Assembly (NCBI RefSeq): GCF_001543895.1
Contig: NZ_JYIJ01000016.1
Coordinates: 124,001 to 188,000, forward strand
From: Carbonactinospora thermoautotrophica
GTDB lineage: Bacteria; Actinomycetota; Actinomycetes; Streptomycetales; Carbonactinosporaceae
Reading direction: 5' to 3'
Length of the DNA: 64,000 bases
Within the stretch, counting starts at the first letter, position 1. Each line of letters opens with the position of its first letter. Below the pieces are notes generated by a model. The model was not told where the DNA came from, did not search any database, and worked only from the letters and a program-made list of their open reading frames with translations. This document shows, one piece after another, positions 44,055 to 57,139 of this stretch. A program made the position numbers and the translations under genes.

Positions 44055-45335
44055 TCAGCTCACCGGGAAGTAGTCCGGGTCCGGCTCGCGCACGATGTCC
44101 GCGCCGAGCGCGCGCAGGTCGCCCGGCAGATCCGCGTACCCGCGGTCGATGTGGTAGACGTCACTGACCGTCGTGACCCCGTCCGCCACCAGGCCGGCCA
44201 GCACCAGGCCCGCGCCCGCCCGCACGTCGGTGGCCCGTACCGGGGCGCCGGACAGCCGCTCGATCCCGCGCACGATCGCGTGGTGCCCTTCGGTGCGCAC
44301 GTTCGCGCCGAGCCGGGTCAGCTCCTGCAGGAACACGAACCGTGCCTCGAAGATGTTCTCGGTCACCATCGCGGTGCCCTCCGCGATCGCGTTCAGCGCG
44401 GCGAACTGCGGCTGCAGGTCAGTGGCGAACCCGGGGTACGGCAGGGTGACGATGTCCACGGCCTTCGGCCGCCGGTCCATGGTCACCCGGAAACCGTCCG
44501 CATCCCGCTCGACGTGCGCGCCGGCGCTGGTCAGCTTGTCCAGCGCGATCTCCAGGTGCTCAGCGCGGCCGTTCACGATCGTCACGTCGCCCTGCGTCAT
44601 GGCGGCGGCCACCGCGTACGTGCCGGCCACGATCCGGTCCGGCACCGTGGTGTGGTCGGCCGGCTGCAGGTCCTCCACGCCGTGGATCTCGATCGTCGAC
44701 GTGCCCGCCCCACCGATCTTGGCGCCCATCTTGGACAGCAGCTCGCACAGGTCGACGATCTCCGGCTCGCGGGCCGCGTTGTCGATCACCGTAGTGCCGC
44801 GCGCGAGCACCGCGGCCATGAGGATGTTCTCGGTGGCGCCGACGCTCGGGAAGTCCAGCCAGATCTGGGCCCCGGTCAGACCGCGGGGCGCGGTCGCGAT
44901 GAGGAAACCGTGCTCGCTCTCCACGGTCGCGCCGAGCTTGACCAACCCCTCGATGTGCAGATCCAGGCCGCGGGAGCCGATGTTGTCCCCACCCGGACGG
45001 GCCACGCGCGCTTCACCACACCGGGCGAGCAGGGGCCCCAGCACGCAGATCGAGGCACGCAGCCGGCGGACCAGGTCGTAGTCCGCCTCGACCCGGGGCC
45101 GGGCCGGCACGTCGACCCGGACGGTCGTGTCGTCCTCCTGGGTGACAGCGCAACCGAGCCGGCGCAACAGCTCGCCCATGATGTCCACGTCGAGGATGCG
45201 CGGTACCTCGCGCAGTACTGTCTCGCCGGGGGCCAGCAGAGCCGCCGCCATCAGCTTGAGCGCGCTGTTCTTCGCACCGGTCACTCGCACGCTGCCGGCC
45301 AAGCGCGCGCCACCCGCCACCCGAAACCTCTCCAT
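44055..45335 (-). CDS. murA: UDP-N-acetylglucosamine 1-carboxyvinyltransferase
   Basis: First committed step of peptidoglycan precursor synthesis: transfers enolpyruvate from PEP to UDP-GlcNAc. 426 aa. [15 protein letters not shown] (Lys22-type), [13 protein letters not shown] and the active-site loop. The usual fosfomycin-target Cys is Asp117 ([16 protein letters not shown]), as in mycobacteria, so the enzyme should be intrinsically insensitive to fosfomycin. Divergent from the small ORF/PduO pair. Confidence 0.96.
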   Translation of the reverse strand: MERFRVAGGARLAGSVRVTGAKNSALKLMAAALLAPGETVLREVPRILDVDIMGELLRRLGCAVTQEDDTTVRVDVPARPRVEADYDLVRRLRASICVLGPLLARCGEARVARPGGDNIGSRGLDLHIEGLVKLGATVESEHGFLIATAPRGLTGAQIWLDFPSVGATENILMAAVLARGTTVIDNAAREPEIVDLCELLSKMGAKIGGAGTSTIEIHGVEDLQPADHTTVPDRIVAGTYAVAAAMTQGDVTIVNGRAEHLEIALDKLTSAGAHVERDADGFRVTMDRRPKAVDIVTLPYPGFATDLQPQFAALNAIAEGTAMVTENIFEARFVFLQELTRLGANVRTEGHHAIVRGIERLSGAPVRATDVRAGAGLVLAGLVADGVTTVSDVYHIDRGYADLPGDLRALGADIVREPDPDYFPVS

Positions 45336-45486
45336 CGAGGCATGGTACGGCGACCGGTCGCCCCGCAGCGGTACCGACCGGGCTCGCGGGATTGGAAACG
45401 GTCACGTAGCCTACTGAGGACCTGTCTCGGGGCGAGCATTATTCATCCCCGCTGGAACGAGACGCCAAACTCCTTGGAGGAACTTC

Positions 45487-45603
45487 GTGCTGCCTGAGCT
45501 GGCCGAATTCGGCATCAAGGTCATCGCCTGCACGCTCGGCGTGTACCTCGCCACCCTGCTGCCGTTCTTCCGCGACAGCCGCGGCCAGGCTGACTCCGAC
45601 TAG
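45487..45603 (+). CDS. 38-residue single-pass membrane peptide
   Basis: GTG at 45487 follows GGAGGA by 7 nt. The product has one hydrophobic helix (GIKVIACTLGVYLATLLPFF) followed by a charged tail RDSRGQADSD. It ends 10 nt before the PduO gene and may be co-transcribed. The good ribosome site and helix argue that it is real; function unknown. Confidence 0.6.
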   Translation: MLPELAEFGIKVIACTLGVYLATLLPFFRDSRGQADSD

Positions 45604-45613
45604 TCTCGTCGTC

Positions 45614-46186
45614 ATGGTCAACCTCACCCGCATCTACACCAGGACCGGGGACGACGGCTCTACTGCGCTCGGGGACATGAGCCGCACCCGCAAGACGGAT
45701 CTGCGGCTCGCCGCGTACGCGGACGTCGACGAGGCCAACTCGGCCATCGGGGTCGCGATCGCGCTCGGCGCCCTGGACGAGGACGTGGTCGCGCTGCTCA
45801 CCCGGATCCAGAACGACCTGTTCGACGTGGGAGCCGACCTGGCCACGCCCGTGGTCGAGAACCCCAAGTACCCCCCGCTGCGGGTCGAGGAGTCCTACAT
45901 CACGCGGCTGGAAGAGGCCTGCGACCGCTACAACGCGGGCCTGGAGAAGCTGCGCAGCTTCGTCCTGCCCGGGGGCACCCCGGGTGCGGCCCTGCTGCAC
46001 GTGGCCCGCACCGTGGTCCGGCGCGCCGAGCGCAGCGCCTGGGCGGCGATCGAGGAGTACGGCGAGAGCATGAACACGCTCACCGCCAAGTATCTGAACC
46101 GGCTGTCCGACCTGCTGTTCATCCTCGCCCGGTACGCGAACCGCGAGCGCGGCGACGTGCTCTGGCAGCCGGGCGCGAACCGTTGA
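45614..46186 (+). CDS. Cob(I)alamin adenosyltransferase, PduO type
   Basis: Makes adenosylcobalamin from cob(I)alamin and ATP. 190 aa trimeric helical bundle. N-terminal ATP-binding IYTRTGDDGSTALGDMSRTRKTD, DEANSAIGVA, FVLPGGTPGAALLHVARTVVRRAERS and the terminal NRLSDLLFILARYANRERGDV are diagnostic. It supplies the cofactor for IcmA and Ecm encoded in this window. Confidence 0.95.
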   Translation: MVNLTRIYTRTGDDGSTALGDMSRTRKTDLRLAAYADVDEANSAIGVAIALGALDEDVVALLTRIQNDLFDVGADLATPVVENPKYPPLRVEESYITRLEEACDRYNAGLEKLRSFVLPGGTPGAALLHVARTVVRRAERSAWAAIEEYGESMNTLTAKYLNRLSDLLFILARYANRERGDVLWQPGANR

Positions 46187-46192
46187 AGCCCG

Positions 46193-46223
46193 CCCGGGGG
46201 ACCGTCACGTGACAGGCCCCGGG
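46193..46223. terminator. Convergent terminator PduO / DUF2550
   Basis: CCCGGGG and CCCCGGG arms 17 nt apart between converging genes. Confidence 0.45.
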
Positions 46224-46228
46224 GTGGT

Positions 46229-46669
46229 TCACGCGACGTTCGTGCGTTGCCCCGGCGGCGCCGCCTCCAGCCAGGACAAAAGACCGGTCAGCGCGTCCTC
46301 GCTCATCGCCAGCTCGATCAGCCGACCGCGCTGGGAGCACTGGAGCACCACGGTCCCGGCGAGCAGCGCCACCTCCTCGCTGGGCTCGGGCATACGCTTG
46401 CCCAGGATCTCGAGGTCGCGACGGAACAGCACTTCGCGCGGGCGTGGGGAGTAGGAGAAGACCCGGAACCACTCCACCCGGTCGGCGGTGTACCGGGCCA
46501 CGCCGAACACCCAGCCCTGGCCAGGCTGCTCGCGGCTGAGCCGCAGGGAGCAGTCAAACGTGCCGCCGGCGCGCTGGATGAACCAGCGGCGCAGGGCGAG
46601 CAGGAACAACCCCAGAAACCCGAGGGCGACCAGGCCGGCCAGGATGTCGAGCGCGAAGATAACTTCCAC
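46229..46669 (-). CDS. DUF2550 membrane-anchored protein
   Basis: 146 aa. One N-terminal transmembrane helix (ALDILAGLVALGFLGLFLLALRR) and a soluble PH-like beta domain (GGTFDCSLRLS, VFGVARYTADRVEWFRVFSYSPRPREVLFRRDLEILG). GTG start with GAGGAGG. DUF2550 genes follow atpC in many actinobacteria, and the gap here is only 43 nt, so it is probably the last gene of the ATP synthase transcript. Function unknown. Confidence 0.88.
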   Translation of the reverse strand: MEVIFALDILAGLVALGFLGLFLLALRRWFIQRAGGTFDCSLRLSREQPGQGWVFGVARYTADRVEWFRVFSYSPRPREVLFRRDLEILGKRMPEPSEEVALLAGTVVLQCSQRGRLIELAMSEDALTGLLSWLEAAPPGQRTNVA

Positions 46670-46712
46670 CCGACCTCCTCGCTGCCTCGTCGCGTCGCCG
46701 CGGTCCTGGGCC

Positions 46713-47093
46713 TTACTGTGTCCGGCCTACGGTCCGCAGCCGGGTCTCGGCGCGGCGCTTGGCCTCGCTGTCGTACTCGGCACCCGAAGTCGCCCGCTGA
46801 AGCTCAGCCTCCGCCTCGGCGACGTCGATCTCCTCCGGCAACTCACAGAGTTCCGCGAGGATCGTCACCACGTCGTCGGCGACCGAGAGGAAACCCCCGT
46901 GGACCGCGGCGACGACGTCCTCGCCCGCCGCGCTGCGGATGGTGACCGGGCCGCTCTGCAGCACGGCGAGGACCGGCGTGTGGCCGGACATGATGCCGAT
47001 CTCACCCTCGACAGTCTTCGCGATCACGATGCTGGCCTCGCCGGACCAAACCTTCCGGTCGGGCGCGACCAACTCGACGTGCAGCTGCGCCAA
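46713..47093 (-). CDS. atpC: ATP synthase F1 epsilon subunit
   Basis: 126 aa. LHVELVAPDRKVWSGEASIVIAKTVEGEIGIMSGHTPVLAVL is the N-terminal beta sandwich, and the C-terminal helices run EEIDVAEAEAELQRA. No ATG fits: TTG at 47093 with GAGGAG 5 nt upstream starts the conserved domain, and the longer frame is not conserved. It is separated from atpD by 129 nt holding two hairpins. Confidence 0.92.
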   Translation of the reverse strand: MAQLHVELVAPDRKVWSGEASIVIAKTVEGEIGIMSGHTPVLAVLQSGPVTIRSAAGEDVVAAVHGGFLSVADDVVTILAELCELPEEIDVAEAEAELQRATSGAEYDSEAKRRAETRLRTVGRTQ

Positions 47094-47145
47094 CGTGGCT
47101 CCTCGGGGGTTCGCAAGTACCCGTACGGGTGCTCTTGAGAATACC

Positions 47146-47210
47146 GAGCCGCGACTTCGCGGCTCCAACCGGGTATTACCGGGGGCGGCCCCGGGAGACC
47201 GGGGCCGCCC
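47146..47210 (-). terminator. Two consecutive hairpins between atpD and atpC
   Basis: 12-bp arms (47183-47194 and 47199-47210) with loop GAGA, then 9-bp arms GAGCCGCGA/TCGCGGCTC (47146-47154 and 47157-47165). They lie inside the ATP synthase operon just after the atpD stop, so they may be an attenuator or an mRNA-stability/processing element rather than a full stop. Confidence 0.7.
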
Positions 47211-47222
47211 AAGGGACAGTTT

Positions 47223-49572
<2,350 letters not shown>

Positions 49573-49589
49573 TGGTCAGGTTCCTCCCG

Positions 49590-51284
49590 TCACGGAGCCG
49601 GCGCTCCGCTGCCGCGCCCGATCGGGCCGGCAGCCTCGCGCACCTGCTCGGGGCTGCGGCGGTAGCGGGTCACCTTGTCCTGGTCGACCTCGCCCTCCCC
49701 CAGCGGCGCGACCGGCTCGTCCTTCACCAGCGTCTCGCCGGAGCTGGTGATGAACTGCTTCTTGAACCGGGCGATCGACTCCTCCAGCAGCTTGACCGTG
49801 TCGTCGGACAGCTGGCCCGTGGAGGCGATCGAGTCGAAGATGCTCCTGTACTCGCGACCGATGTACTCGTGCCACTCGGCCTCGAACCGGCGGATGTCCT
49901 CCACCGGCACGTCGTCCAGCTGGCCGGTCGTACCCGCCCAGATCGACACGACCTGCTTCTCCACCGGGAACGGCGCGAACTGCGGCTGCTTCAGCAGCTC
50001 GACCAGGCGCGAACCCCGCTCCAGCTGGGCCTTGGACGCGGCGTCCAGGTCAGAGCCGAACGCGGCGAACGCCTCCAGCTCGCGGAACTGCGCCAGGTCC
50101 ACCCGGAGCCGGCCGGAGACCGACTTCATGGCCTTGATCTGCGCGGCGCCACCGACTCGGGACACCGAGATACCGACGTTGATCGCGGGGCGGACACCGG
50201 CGTTGAACAGGTCCGTCTCCAGGAAGATCTGGCCGTCGGTGATGGAGATGACGTTCGTCGGGATGTACGCGGAGACGTCGTTCGCCTTGGTCTCGATGAT
50301 CGGCAGGCCGGTCAGCGAGCCGCCGCCCATCTCGTCCGACAGCTTCGCGCACCGCTCCAGCAGGCGCGAGTGCAGGTAGAAAACGTCACCCGGATACGCC
50401 TCACGGCCCGGCGGGCGGCGCAGCAGCAGCGACACCGACCGGTACGCCTCGGCCTGCTTGGACAGGTCGTCGAAGACGATGAGGACGTGGTAGCCCTTGT
50501 ACATCCAGTGCTGGCCGAGGGCCGAGCCGGTGTACGGGGCGATGTACTTGTAACCCGCGGGATCGGACGCCGGGGCGGCCACGATGGTCGTGTACTCCAT
50601 CGCGCCGGCCTCCTCCAGGGCGGCCTTCACCTGCGCGATGGTAGAGCCCTTCTGGCCGACCGCGACGTAGATGCAGCGGACCTGCTTCTTCGGGTCGCCG
50701 GACTTCCAGTTGTCCCGCTGGTTGATGATGGTGTCCAGGGCGATCGCGGTCTTGCCGGTCTGCCGGTCACCGATGATCAGCTGGCGCTGACCGCGGCCGA
50801 TCGGCGTCATGGCGTCAATCGCCTTGATGCCGGTCTGCAACGGCTCCTTCACCGGCTGGCGCTGCACCACCGAGGGCGCCTGGATCTCCAGGGCACGGCG
50901 GCCCTCGGACTTGATCTCGCCCAGCCCGTCGATCGGCTTGCCCGTCGGGTCGATGACACGGCCCAGGAAGCCGTCGCCCACCGGCACCGAGAGGATCTCA
51001 CCGGTGCGGCGGACCGTCTGGCCCTCCTCGATGTGGCTGAAGTCGCCCAGGATGACGACACCGATCTCTCGCACGTCGAGGTTCAGCGCGATGCCGAGCG
51101 TCCCGTCCTCGAACTCGAGGAGCTCGTTGGCCATCGTCGAGTGGAGACCCTCGACGTGAGCGATGCCGTCACCCGCATCGACCACCCGGCCGACCTCTTC
51201 ACGGGTCGTCTCGGGCGTGTACGACTGGACGTGTCGCTCGATCGCGTCCCGGATCTCCTCCGGTCGGATCGTCAGCTCCGTCAT
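49590..51284 (-). CDS. atpA: ATP synthase F1 alpha subunit
   Basis: Regulatory nucleotide-binding subunit, 564 aa. P-loop [47 protein letters not shown] and [15 protein letters not shown]. The C-terminal tail ([24 protein letters not shown]) is longer than in E. coli, as in other actinobacteria. Confidence 0.98.
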   Translation of the reverse strand: MTELTIRPEEIRDAIERHVQSYTPETTREEVGRVVDAGDGIAHVEGLHSTMANELLEFEDGTLGIALNLDVREIGVVILGDFSHIEEGQTVRRTGEILSVPVGDGFLGRVIDPTGKPIDGLGEIKSEGRRALEIQAPSVVQRQPVKEPLQTGIKAIDAMTPIGRGQRQLIIGDRQTGKTAIALDTIINQRDNWKSGDPKKQVRCIYVAVGQKGSTIAQVKAALEEAGAMEYTTIVAAPASDPAGYKYIAPYTGSALGQHWMYKGYHVLIVFDDLSKQAEAYRSVSLLLRRPPGREAYPGDVFYLHSRLLERCAKLSDEMGGGSLTGLPIIETKANDVSAYIPTNVISITDGQIFLETDLFNAGVRPAINVGISVSRVGGAAQIKAMKSVSGRLRVDLAQFRELEAFAAFGSDLDAASKAQLERGSRLVELLKQPQFAPFPVEKQVVSIWAGTTGQLDDVPVEDIRRFEAEWHEYIGREYRSIFDSIASTGQLSDDTVKLLEESIARFKKQFITSSGETLVKDEPVAPLGEGEVDQDKVTRYRRSPEQVREAAGPIGRGSGAPAP

Positions 51285-51362
51285 AGTCCCTTGTCTCTCC
51301 TGATCGTGACGCCCGATTGTGAGCCGGGCGCGAGTGCTCCGTTCGTTGTTCCGCCGCCGGCG

Positions 51363-52180
51363 TCAGCCGACGAGGCGCTGCCGAGCCTCTTCCAGGCGAC
51401 GCATGACGCTGCCGTCGATGACCTCGTCACCGACGCGCACCACGACACCACCGAGGATCGTCGGGTCGACCGCCACCTGGAGCTGCACCTCGCGTCCGTA
51501 GATGCGGCTCAGCGCGGCGGCCAGCCGCCGCTCCTGCTCCGGCTCGAGCGGCGCGGCGACCCTGACCTCGGCCAGCAGGCGCTTCCGACGCTCGGCGGCC
51601 AGCTCGGAGAGCTGCGCTACCGCGTCTTCGACCTTACGCCCGCGCGGGTCGACAATCACCTGCTCCAGCAGCCGGATCGTGGTCGGCCGGGCCTTGTCGG
51701 CCAGCAGGTCCCTGACCACGGCGACCTTGCGGTCGACGGGCAGGCCGGGATCGGTCAGCACCGCGCGCAGCGTGGGCTGCGCTTCCACGATGCGGCTGAA
51801 CCGGAACAGCTCGTCCTCGACCGCGTCGAGCGTGCCATCGTTTTCAGCCAGGGTAAACGCTGCCTGGAACCCGAGGATTTCCACCGCGTCGACCAGGTCG
51901 CGGGGGCTCGACCAGCGGGCCTCGACGACCTCGCCGAGCACCTCGAGGGTCAGCGGCGCGACCTTGCCGGACAGCAGGGACTCCAGCAGGGAGACTTTCT
52001 GCCGGCCAGCCGTGCCGGGGTCCGCGAGCAGCCCGCGCAGGGCCGACTCGCGGCTGAGCAGCCGCGCTACCGCGAACAGCTCCTCGACGAGCGTGTCGAA
52101 TCCCTGGACGCCGGTCCGCTCCGCGCGCTCGGTGAGCGACTCACGAACCTGGGCCAGGCTGTTACGACTCGCGCCCAACA

Positions 52181-52181
<1 letters not shown>
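51363..52181 (-). CDS. atpH: ATP synthase F1 delta subunit
   Basis: 272 aa, the enlarged actinobacterial form (E. coli about 177), linking F1 to the peripheral stalk. The C-terminal part ends DPTILGGVVVRVGDEVIDGSVMRRL, the classical delta signature. It is not fused to subunit b, unlike in mycobacteria. ATG overlaps the atpF stop (ATGA). Confidence 0.95.
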
Positions 52182-53022
<841 letters not shown>

Positions 53023-53028
53023 TCAGTC

Positions 53029-53811
53029 TCAGTGTTCAGCGCTCATCGCGCCGGCCAGATAGACGGCGGTGAGCAGCGTGAAGATGTAAGCCTGCAGGAC
53101 GGCGACGAGGATCTCGAACGCGGTGAACGCGAAGCCCATCCCGAACGACAGCAGGCCGATCGGCTTGAGCAGCGCCCCCGCGTCGAAGAGCAGGTACGAG
53201 GTGCCGGCGAAGAACAGCAACAGCACCATGTGCCCGGCCATCATGTTGCCGAGCAAACGAAGGGTCAGCGTGACCGGCCGCAGGATGAAGGTCGAGGCGA
53301 ACTCGATCGGCGTCACGAGCACGTACATGACCTTGGGCAGGCCGCTCGGGAAAAGGTTGACCTTCAGGTAGTGGCCGAGTCCCTGCTCCTTGATGCCGGT
53401 GTAGTTGAACAGCACCCAGGTGCAGATCGCGAGCAGCATGGGCAGCGCGATCACGCTGGTGCCGGCGATCTGCAGCGGCGGGATGATGCCCGCGATGTTG
53501 AAAGCCAGGATCAGGAAGAACAGGGTGGTCAGGTACGGGAGGAACCGGCGCCCCTCCTTACCGATGACCTCGTCGACGATCTGGAACTTGACGAAGTCGA
53601 TCGCGACTTCGCCCACGTTCTGAAGACCCCGCGGCACCACCTGGGGCTTGCGGAAGGCGAGCCAGAAGAAGCCGCCGACCACGATCGTCATGACGATCAT
53701 CACGAGCCGGATCCGGTTCAGCTCGAAGATCGTGCCCTCGAACAGCACGCCCTCCGGGAAGAACTCGTCGATCGTGGGGGCGTGGAAGCCGCCCTCACCG
53801 GCGGCGATCAC
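53029..53811 (-). CDS. atpB: ATP synthase Fo a subunit
   Basis: 260 aa, about five membrane helices forming the proton half-channels. The essential Arg lies in TLRLLGNMMAGHMVLLLFF, and the partner residues in the C-terminal AFEILVAVLQAYIFTLLTAVYLAGA. GTG at 53811; homologues vary in the N-terminal tail, so a slightly earlier non-ATG start is possible. Confidence 0.95.
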   Translation of the reverse strand: MIAAGEGGFHAPTIDEFFPEGVLFEGTIFELNRIRLVMIVMTIVVGGFFWLAFRKPQVVPRGLQNVGEVAIDFVKFQIVDEVIGKEGRRFLPYLTTLFFLILAFNIAGIIPPLQIAGTSVIALPMLLAICTWVLFNYTGIKEQGLGHYLKVNLFPSGLPKVMYVLVTPIEFASTFILRPVTLTLRLLGNMMAGHMVLLLFFAGTSYLLFDAGALLKPIGLLSFGMGFAFTAFEILVAVLQAYIFTLLTAVYLAGAMSAEH

Positions 53812-53865
53812 GGTGGTCGTCAGCGCGTTCAGCGTGCGTCTCCCGGGGTCGGGCCGAGGCGGGAC

Positions 53866-54075
53866 TCAGCCGCGGCCGTACTTGACGTACACCAGGTACA
53901 GCGATGTGACGAAGCCCACGATCACACCGATGCCCAGGAAGACCCTGTCGGTGCCCGCGAGCTTGTCAACCCCGTAGCCGATCGCTCCCCAAACGGCGGG
54001 ACCGGCCACGAGGGTGGCGACGACCGACCAGACCAGGCTGTCACCCTGGCCGGGCCTACCCTGCTGGTCGCTCAT
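53866..54075 (-). CDS. AtpZ/AtpI-family small membrane protein
   Basis: 69 aa, two hydrophobic helices (VVATLVAGPAVWGAIGYGVDKL and FLGIGVIVGFVTSLYLVYVKY). The G-x-G-x-D-K-L motif is typical of AtpZ (PF09527), which with AtpI helps c-ring assembly or divalent-cation supply. ATG at 54075. Lies 54 nt upstream of atpB. Confidence 0.8.
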   Translation of the reverse strand: MSDQQGRPGQGDSLVWSVVATLVAGPAVWGAIGYGVDKLAGTDRVFLGIGVIVGFVTSLYLVYVKYGRG

Positions 54076-54122
54076 CTCGGCCAGACAATACCAACTCTTT
54101 ACTTCCACCGTCACAGGGGGGG

Positions 54123-54542
54123 TCACTTGTGATTCGGCTCCACGTAGGGAACGCGGGAGCGATTCACTATGACCGCTTCCAGGAGGAGGAATCCGATTGT
54201 TCCGGCCAGCGCCACACCGAAAAGCACACCACGGTCGTAGAACCCCTGCCCGCGCAACGGGACCAGAACGGCGAGCATCACGACGATCTTGACAGCCCAG
54301 GAGCCGAGCACCGCGACACCCAACGTGGACGGAGGCATCCGGGCGGTGGCGAGCGCGACCACGACGGTGATGGCGAAGAAGACCACGGGGATGGCGACGC
54401 CGAGCAGACCGCCCCACAGGCCGGCCGGCCCTGAGATGAGCCATCCCAGGCCGCCCGCCACCGGGATCGCGGCCAGGAATGCCAGCGACCCGACGTACAG
54501 CACGCGGCGCATGGGCGCCACCACCGCGGGGACGGCGTTCAT
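54123..54542 (-). CDS. ATP synthase protein I-like membrane protein
   Basis: 139 aa, four hydrophobic segments (VGSLAFLAAIPVAGGLGWLI; GLLGVAIPVVFFAITVVVAL; VAVLGSWAVKIVVMLAVLVPL; FGVALAGTIGFLLLEAVIV). Size, hydropathy and position at the head of the atp operon match the actinobacterial AtpI-like protein. ATG at 54542 follows GAGGAGA by 8 nt. Confidence 0.78.
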   Translation of the reverse strand: MNAVPAVVAPMRRVLYVGSLAFLAAIPVAGGLGWLISGPAGLWGGLLGVAIPVVFFAITVVVALATARMPPSTLGVAVLGSWAVKIVVMLAVLVPLRGQGFYDRGVLFGVALAGTIGFLLLEAVIVNRSRVPYVEPNHK

Positions 54543-54625
54543 CAACGATCTCCTCGGCACCTGACGTACCACACTGTGGCGAATCCCACGGAACCGATGA
54601 TCACGGACAGTATCCCATGCCCCGA

Positions 54626-55738
54626 TCAGGCGCTCCGCGTCGGGGATACCCGCCGGTTCGCCCGCACCCGGGGCCATACGACGACCAGCATCGCGAGCAC
54701 GAGGACCAGCACGAAGACCGCCATCGGGACCGGGCTCGGGGCGAACGACAGGCCGACCGTGCCGAAGGCGATGACCGCCGCCCACAGGTACATGATCAGC
54801 ACCGCCCGCCGGTGCGAGTGCCCGATGTCGAGCAGCCGGTGGTGCAGGTGCTGCTTGTCCGCGGCGAACGGCGACTGCCCCTTCCAGGTCCGGCGGACCA
54901 CCGCCAGGCAGAGGTCCACCAGCGGGACGGCGAGCACGGCGACCGGCAGCAGCAGCGGCAGCAGCGCGGGCACGAAGTGGTTCAGGCCATGGCTGTCGAG
55001 CTTGCCGGCCAGCGAGATCGACGAGGCGGACAGCACCAGGCCGATCAGCATCGAGCCGGTGTCCCCCATGAAGATGCGCGCCGGGTTGAAGTTGTGCGGC
55101 AGGAAGCCCAGGCACATCCCGACGAGGATCGCCGACATGAGGGTGGGGCTGGCCACGGCCTCGATCCCGTTCCGCGTCCACTGGTACCAGGAGAACCCGA
55201 AGAACGCGAGCGCGGCGATCCCGACCATGCCGGCGGCCAGGCCGTCCAGACCGTCCACGAAGTTCACCGCGTTGATCGTCACCACCACGATCAGCACGGT
55301 GAGCAGGATCCCGGTCGTGGGGTCGAGCAGGACGGTCGTCACCCCCGGGATCGGGATCCAGGTCATCTGGATCCCGTACATGGCCATGACCAGCGCGGCC
55401 AGGATCTGCCCGCCCAGCTTGAGGAACGGATCCACGCCCCACTTGTCGTCGACCACCCCGAGCAGGCAGATGAGCAGGCCGCCGAAGAACACCGCCTTGG
55501 GGTCGTCGGACTGCCGGTAGATGCTCTGCATGAAGGGCAATTCGCTGGCGACGATGAGGGCCGCGCACAGGCCGGCGAACATGGCCAGGCCACCGAGCCG
55601 GGGGATGGGCACCGCGTGCACGTCGCGGTCCCGGACCGGCGGGGCGACCCCCGCGGCCAGCGCGAACTTCCGCACCATACCGGTCACCAGGTACGTGACC
55701 GAGAGCGCGACGAACAGGGCGAGCAGTGATTCCTTCAC
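54626..55738 (-). CDS. Undecaprenyl-phosphate GlcNAc-1-phosphate transferase (WecA/TagO type)
   Basis: 370 aa, about eleven membrane helices. Starts lipid-linked synthesis of cell-wall polymers by moving a sugar-1-phosphate to undecaprenyl phosphate. PRLGGLAMF near residue 47, GVVDDKWG (DDxx), NAVNFVDGLDGLAAG, FMGDTGSM and HLHHRLLDIGHSHR are the catalytic loops of this family rather than MraY. GTG start. Located between glyA and the atp operon, 46 nt after glyA. Confidence 0.92.
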   Translation of the reverse strand: MKESLLALFVALSVTYLVTGMVRKFALAAGVAPPVRDRDVHAVPIPRLGGLAMFAGLCAALIVASELPFMQSIYRQSDDPKAVFFGGLLICLLGVVDDKWGVDPFLKLGGQILAALVMAMYGIQMTWIPIPGVTTVLLDPTTGILLTVLIVVVTINAVNFVDGLDGLAAGMVGIAALAFFGFSWYQWTRNGIEAVASPTLMSAILVGMCLGFLPHNFNPARIFMGDTGSMLIGLVLSASSISLAGKLDSHGLNHFVPALLPLLLPVAVLAVPLVDLCLAVVRRTWKGQSPFAADKQHLHHRLLDIGHSHRRAVLIMYLWAAVIAFGTVGLSFAPSPVPMAVFVLVLVLAMLVVVWPRVRANRRVSPTRSA

Positions 55739-55784
55739 GGTTCGCAGGGGGTCCGGGCAGGGCTGCTGACAGGCTTTCGCGACG

Positions 55785-57053
55785 TCACGGACGAGGGTAC
55801 GCGGGATGGGCGCGGATCAGCTCGTCCACCACCTGGGCGATCTCCCGCGTCGCGCTCCCGTCCGTGTCCCGGACCACTCGCCCGATGAGGCCGGCGATCT
55901 CCTTCATGTCGGTCTCGGTCATCCCCTGGGTGGTGACCGCGGGGGTGCCCACCCGGATGCCGGAGGCGATCATGGGCGGCTGCGGGTCGTACGGGATCGC
56001 GTTCTTGTTCAGCGTGATCCGGGCCGCGTCGCAGCGGGCCTCGGCCTCCTGGCCGGTCACCCCGAGCCCGCGCAGGTCGATCAGGGCGAGATGGGTGTCG
56101 GTGCCTCCGGAGACCGGCCGCATCCCCTCGGCTGCGAGCCCCTCGGCGAGCGCCTGGGCGTTGGCGATGACCTGCCGGGCGTACGCCTGGTAGGCGGGGG
56201 CGGCCGCCTCCTTCAGCGCGACCGCCTTGGCCGCGACCACGTGCATGAGCGGGCCGCCCTGGGTGAACGGGAAGACCGCCTTGTCGATGCGCTGGGCCAG
56301 CTCGGCCCGGCACAGGATCATCCCGCCCCGCGGCCCGCGTAGCACCTTGTGCGTGGTGAACGTGACCACGTCCGCGTACGGCACCGGCGACGGGATCGCC
56401 TTCCCGGCGACCAGCCCGATGAAATGCGCCGCGTCCACGACCAGCCAGGCTTCCACCTCGTCGGCGATCTCGCGGAACGCCTTGAAGTCGATCAGCCGCG
56501 GGTAGGCGGTCGCTCCACAGATGATCATCTTCGGCTCATGCTGCCGGGCGAGGTCGCGCACCTCGTCGTAGTCGATCAGCTCGGTGTCCCGACGCACCCC
56601 GTAGCTGACGATGTCGAACCATTTTCCGGAGAAATTCACCTTGGACCCGTGGGTCAGGTGCCCGCCGTGCGGCAGCGACATCGCCAGCACGGTGTCCCCC
56701 GGCGCGAGCAGCGCCGCGTACACGGCCAGGTTCGCCGACGCCCCCGAGTGCGGCTGCAGGTTCGCGTGGTCGGCCCCGAACAGCTCCTTGGCGCGCTGGA
56801 TGCCGATCTCCTCGGCCTTGTCGACCTCGGCGCATCCTCCGTAGTACCGCCGGCCCGGGTACCCCTCGGCGTACTTGTTGGTGAGCGTCGACCCCAGGGC
56901 CGCGATCACCGCCGGGCTGGTGAAGTTCTCGCTCGCGATCAGTTGGAGGCCGCCCCGCTGCCGTTCCAGCTCCCCGAGGACCACCCCGGCGATCTCCGGG
57001 TCGGTCGCCTGCAACTGCGCGAAATCCGGACCCCAGAAGGGGGCATCGGTCAT
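55785..57053 (-). CDS. glyA: Serine hydroxymethyltransferase
   Basis: PLP enzyme converting serine plus tetrahydrofolate to glycine and methylene-THF. 422 aa. [47 protein letters not shown], the PLP lysine in [15 protein letters not shown], and [10 protein letters not shown] at 57053 with GGGAGAG at 8 nt is chosen; an in-frame ATG 24 nt upstream is possible, and longer frames are unconserved. Confidence 0.96.
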   Translation of the reverse strand: MTDAPFWGPDFAQLQATDPEIAGVVLGELERQRGGLQLIASENFTSPAVIAALGSTLTNKYAEGYPGRRYYGGCAEVDKAEEIGIQRAKELFGADHANLQPHSGASANLAVYAALLAPGDTVLAMSLPHGGHLTHGSKVNFSGKWFDIVSYGVRRDTELIDYDEVRDLARQHEPKMIICGATAYPRLIDFKAFREIADEVEAWLVVDAAHFIGLVAGKAIPSPVPYADVVTFTTHKVLRGPRGGMILCRAELAQRIDKAVFPFTQGGPLMHVVAAKAVALKEAAAPAYQAYARQVIANAQALAEGLAAEGMRPVSGGTDTHLALIDLRGLGVTGQEAEARCDAARITLNKNAIPYDPQPPMIASGIRVGTPAVTTQGMTETDMKEIAGLIGRVVRDTDGSATREIAQVVDELIRAHPAYPRP

Positions 57054-57139
57054 CGGGGGCTCTCCCAAGCTCGACATTGGATGGATTCCCCCAAGCCTAT
57101 TGCGCCAGGACCGAGCGAGCGTCGCCAGCGGACATCGCG

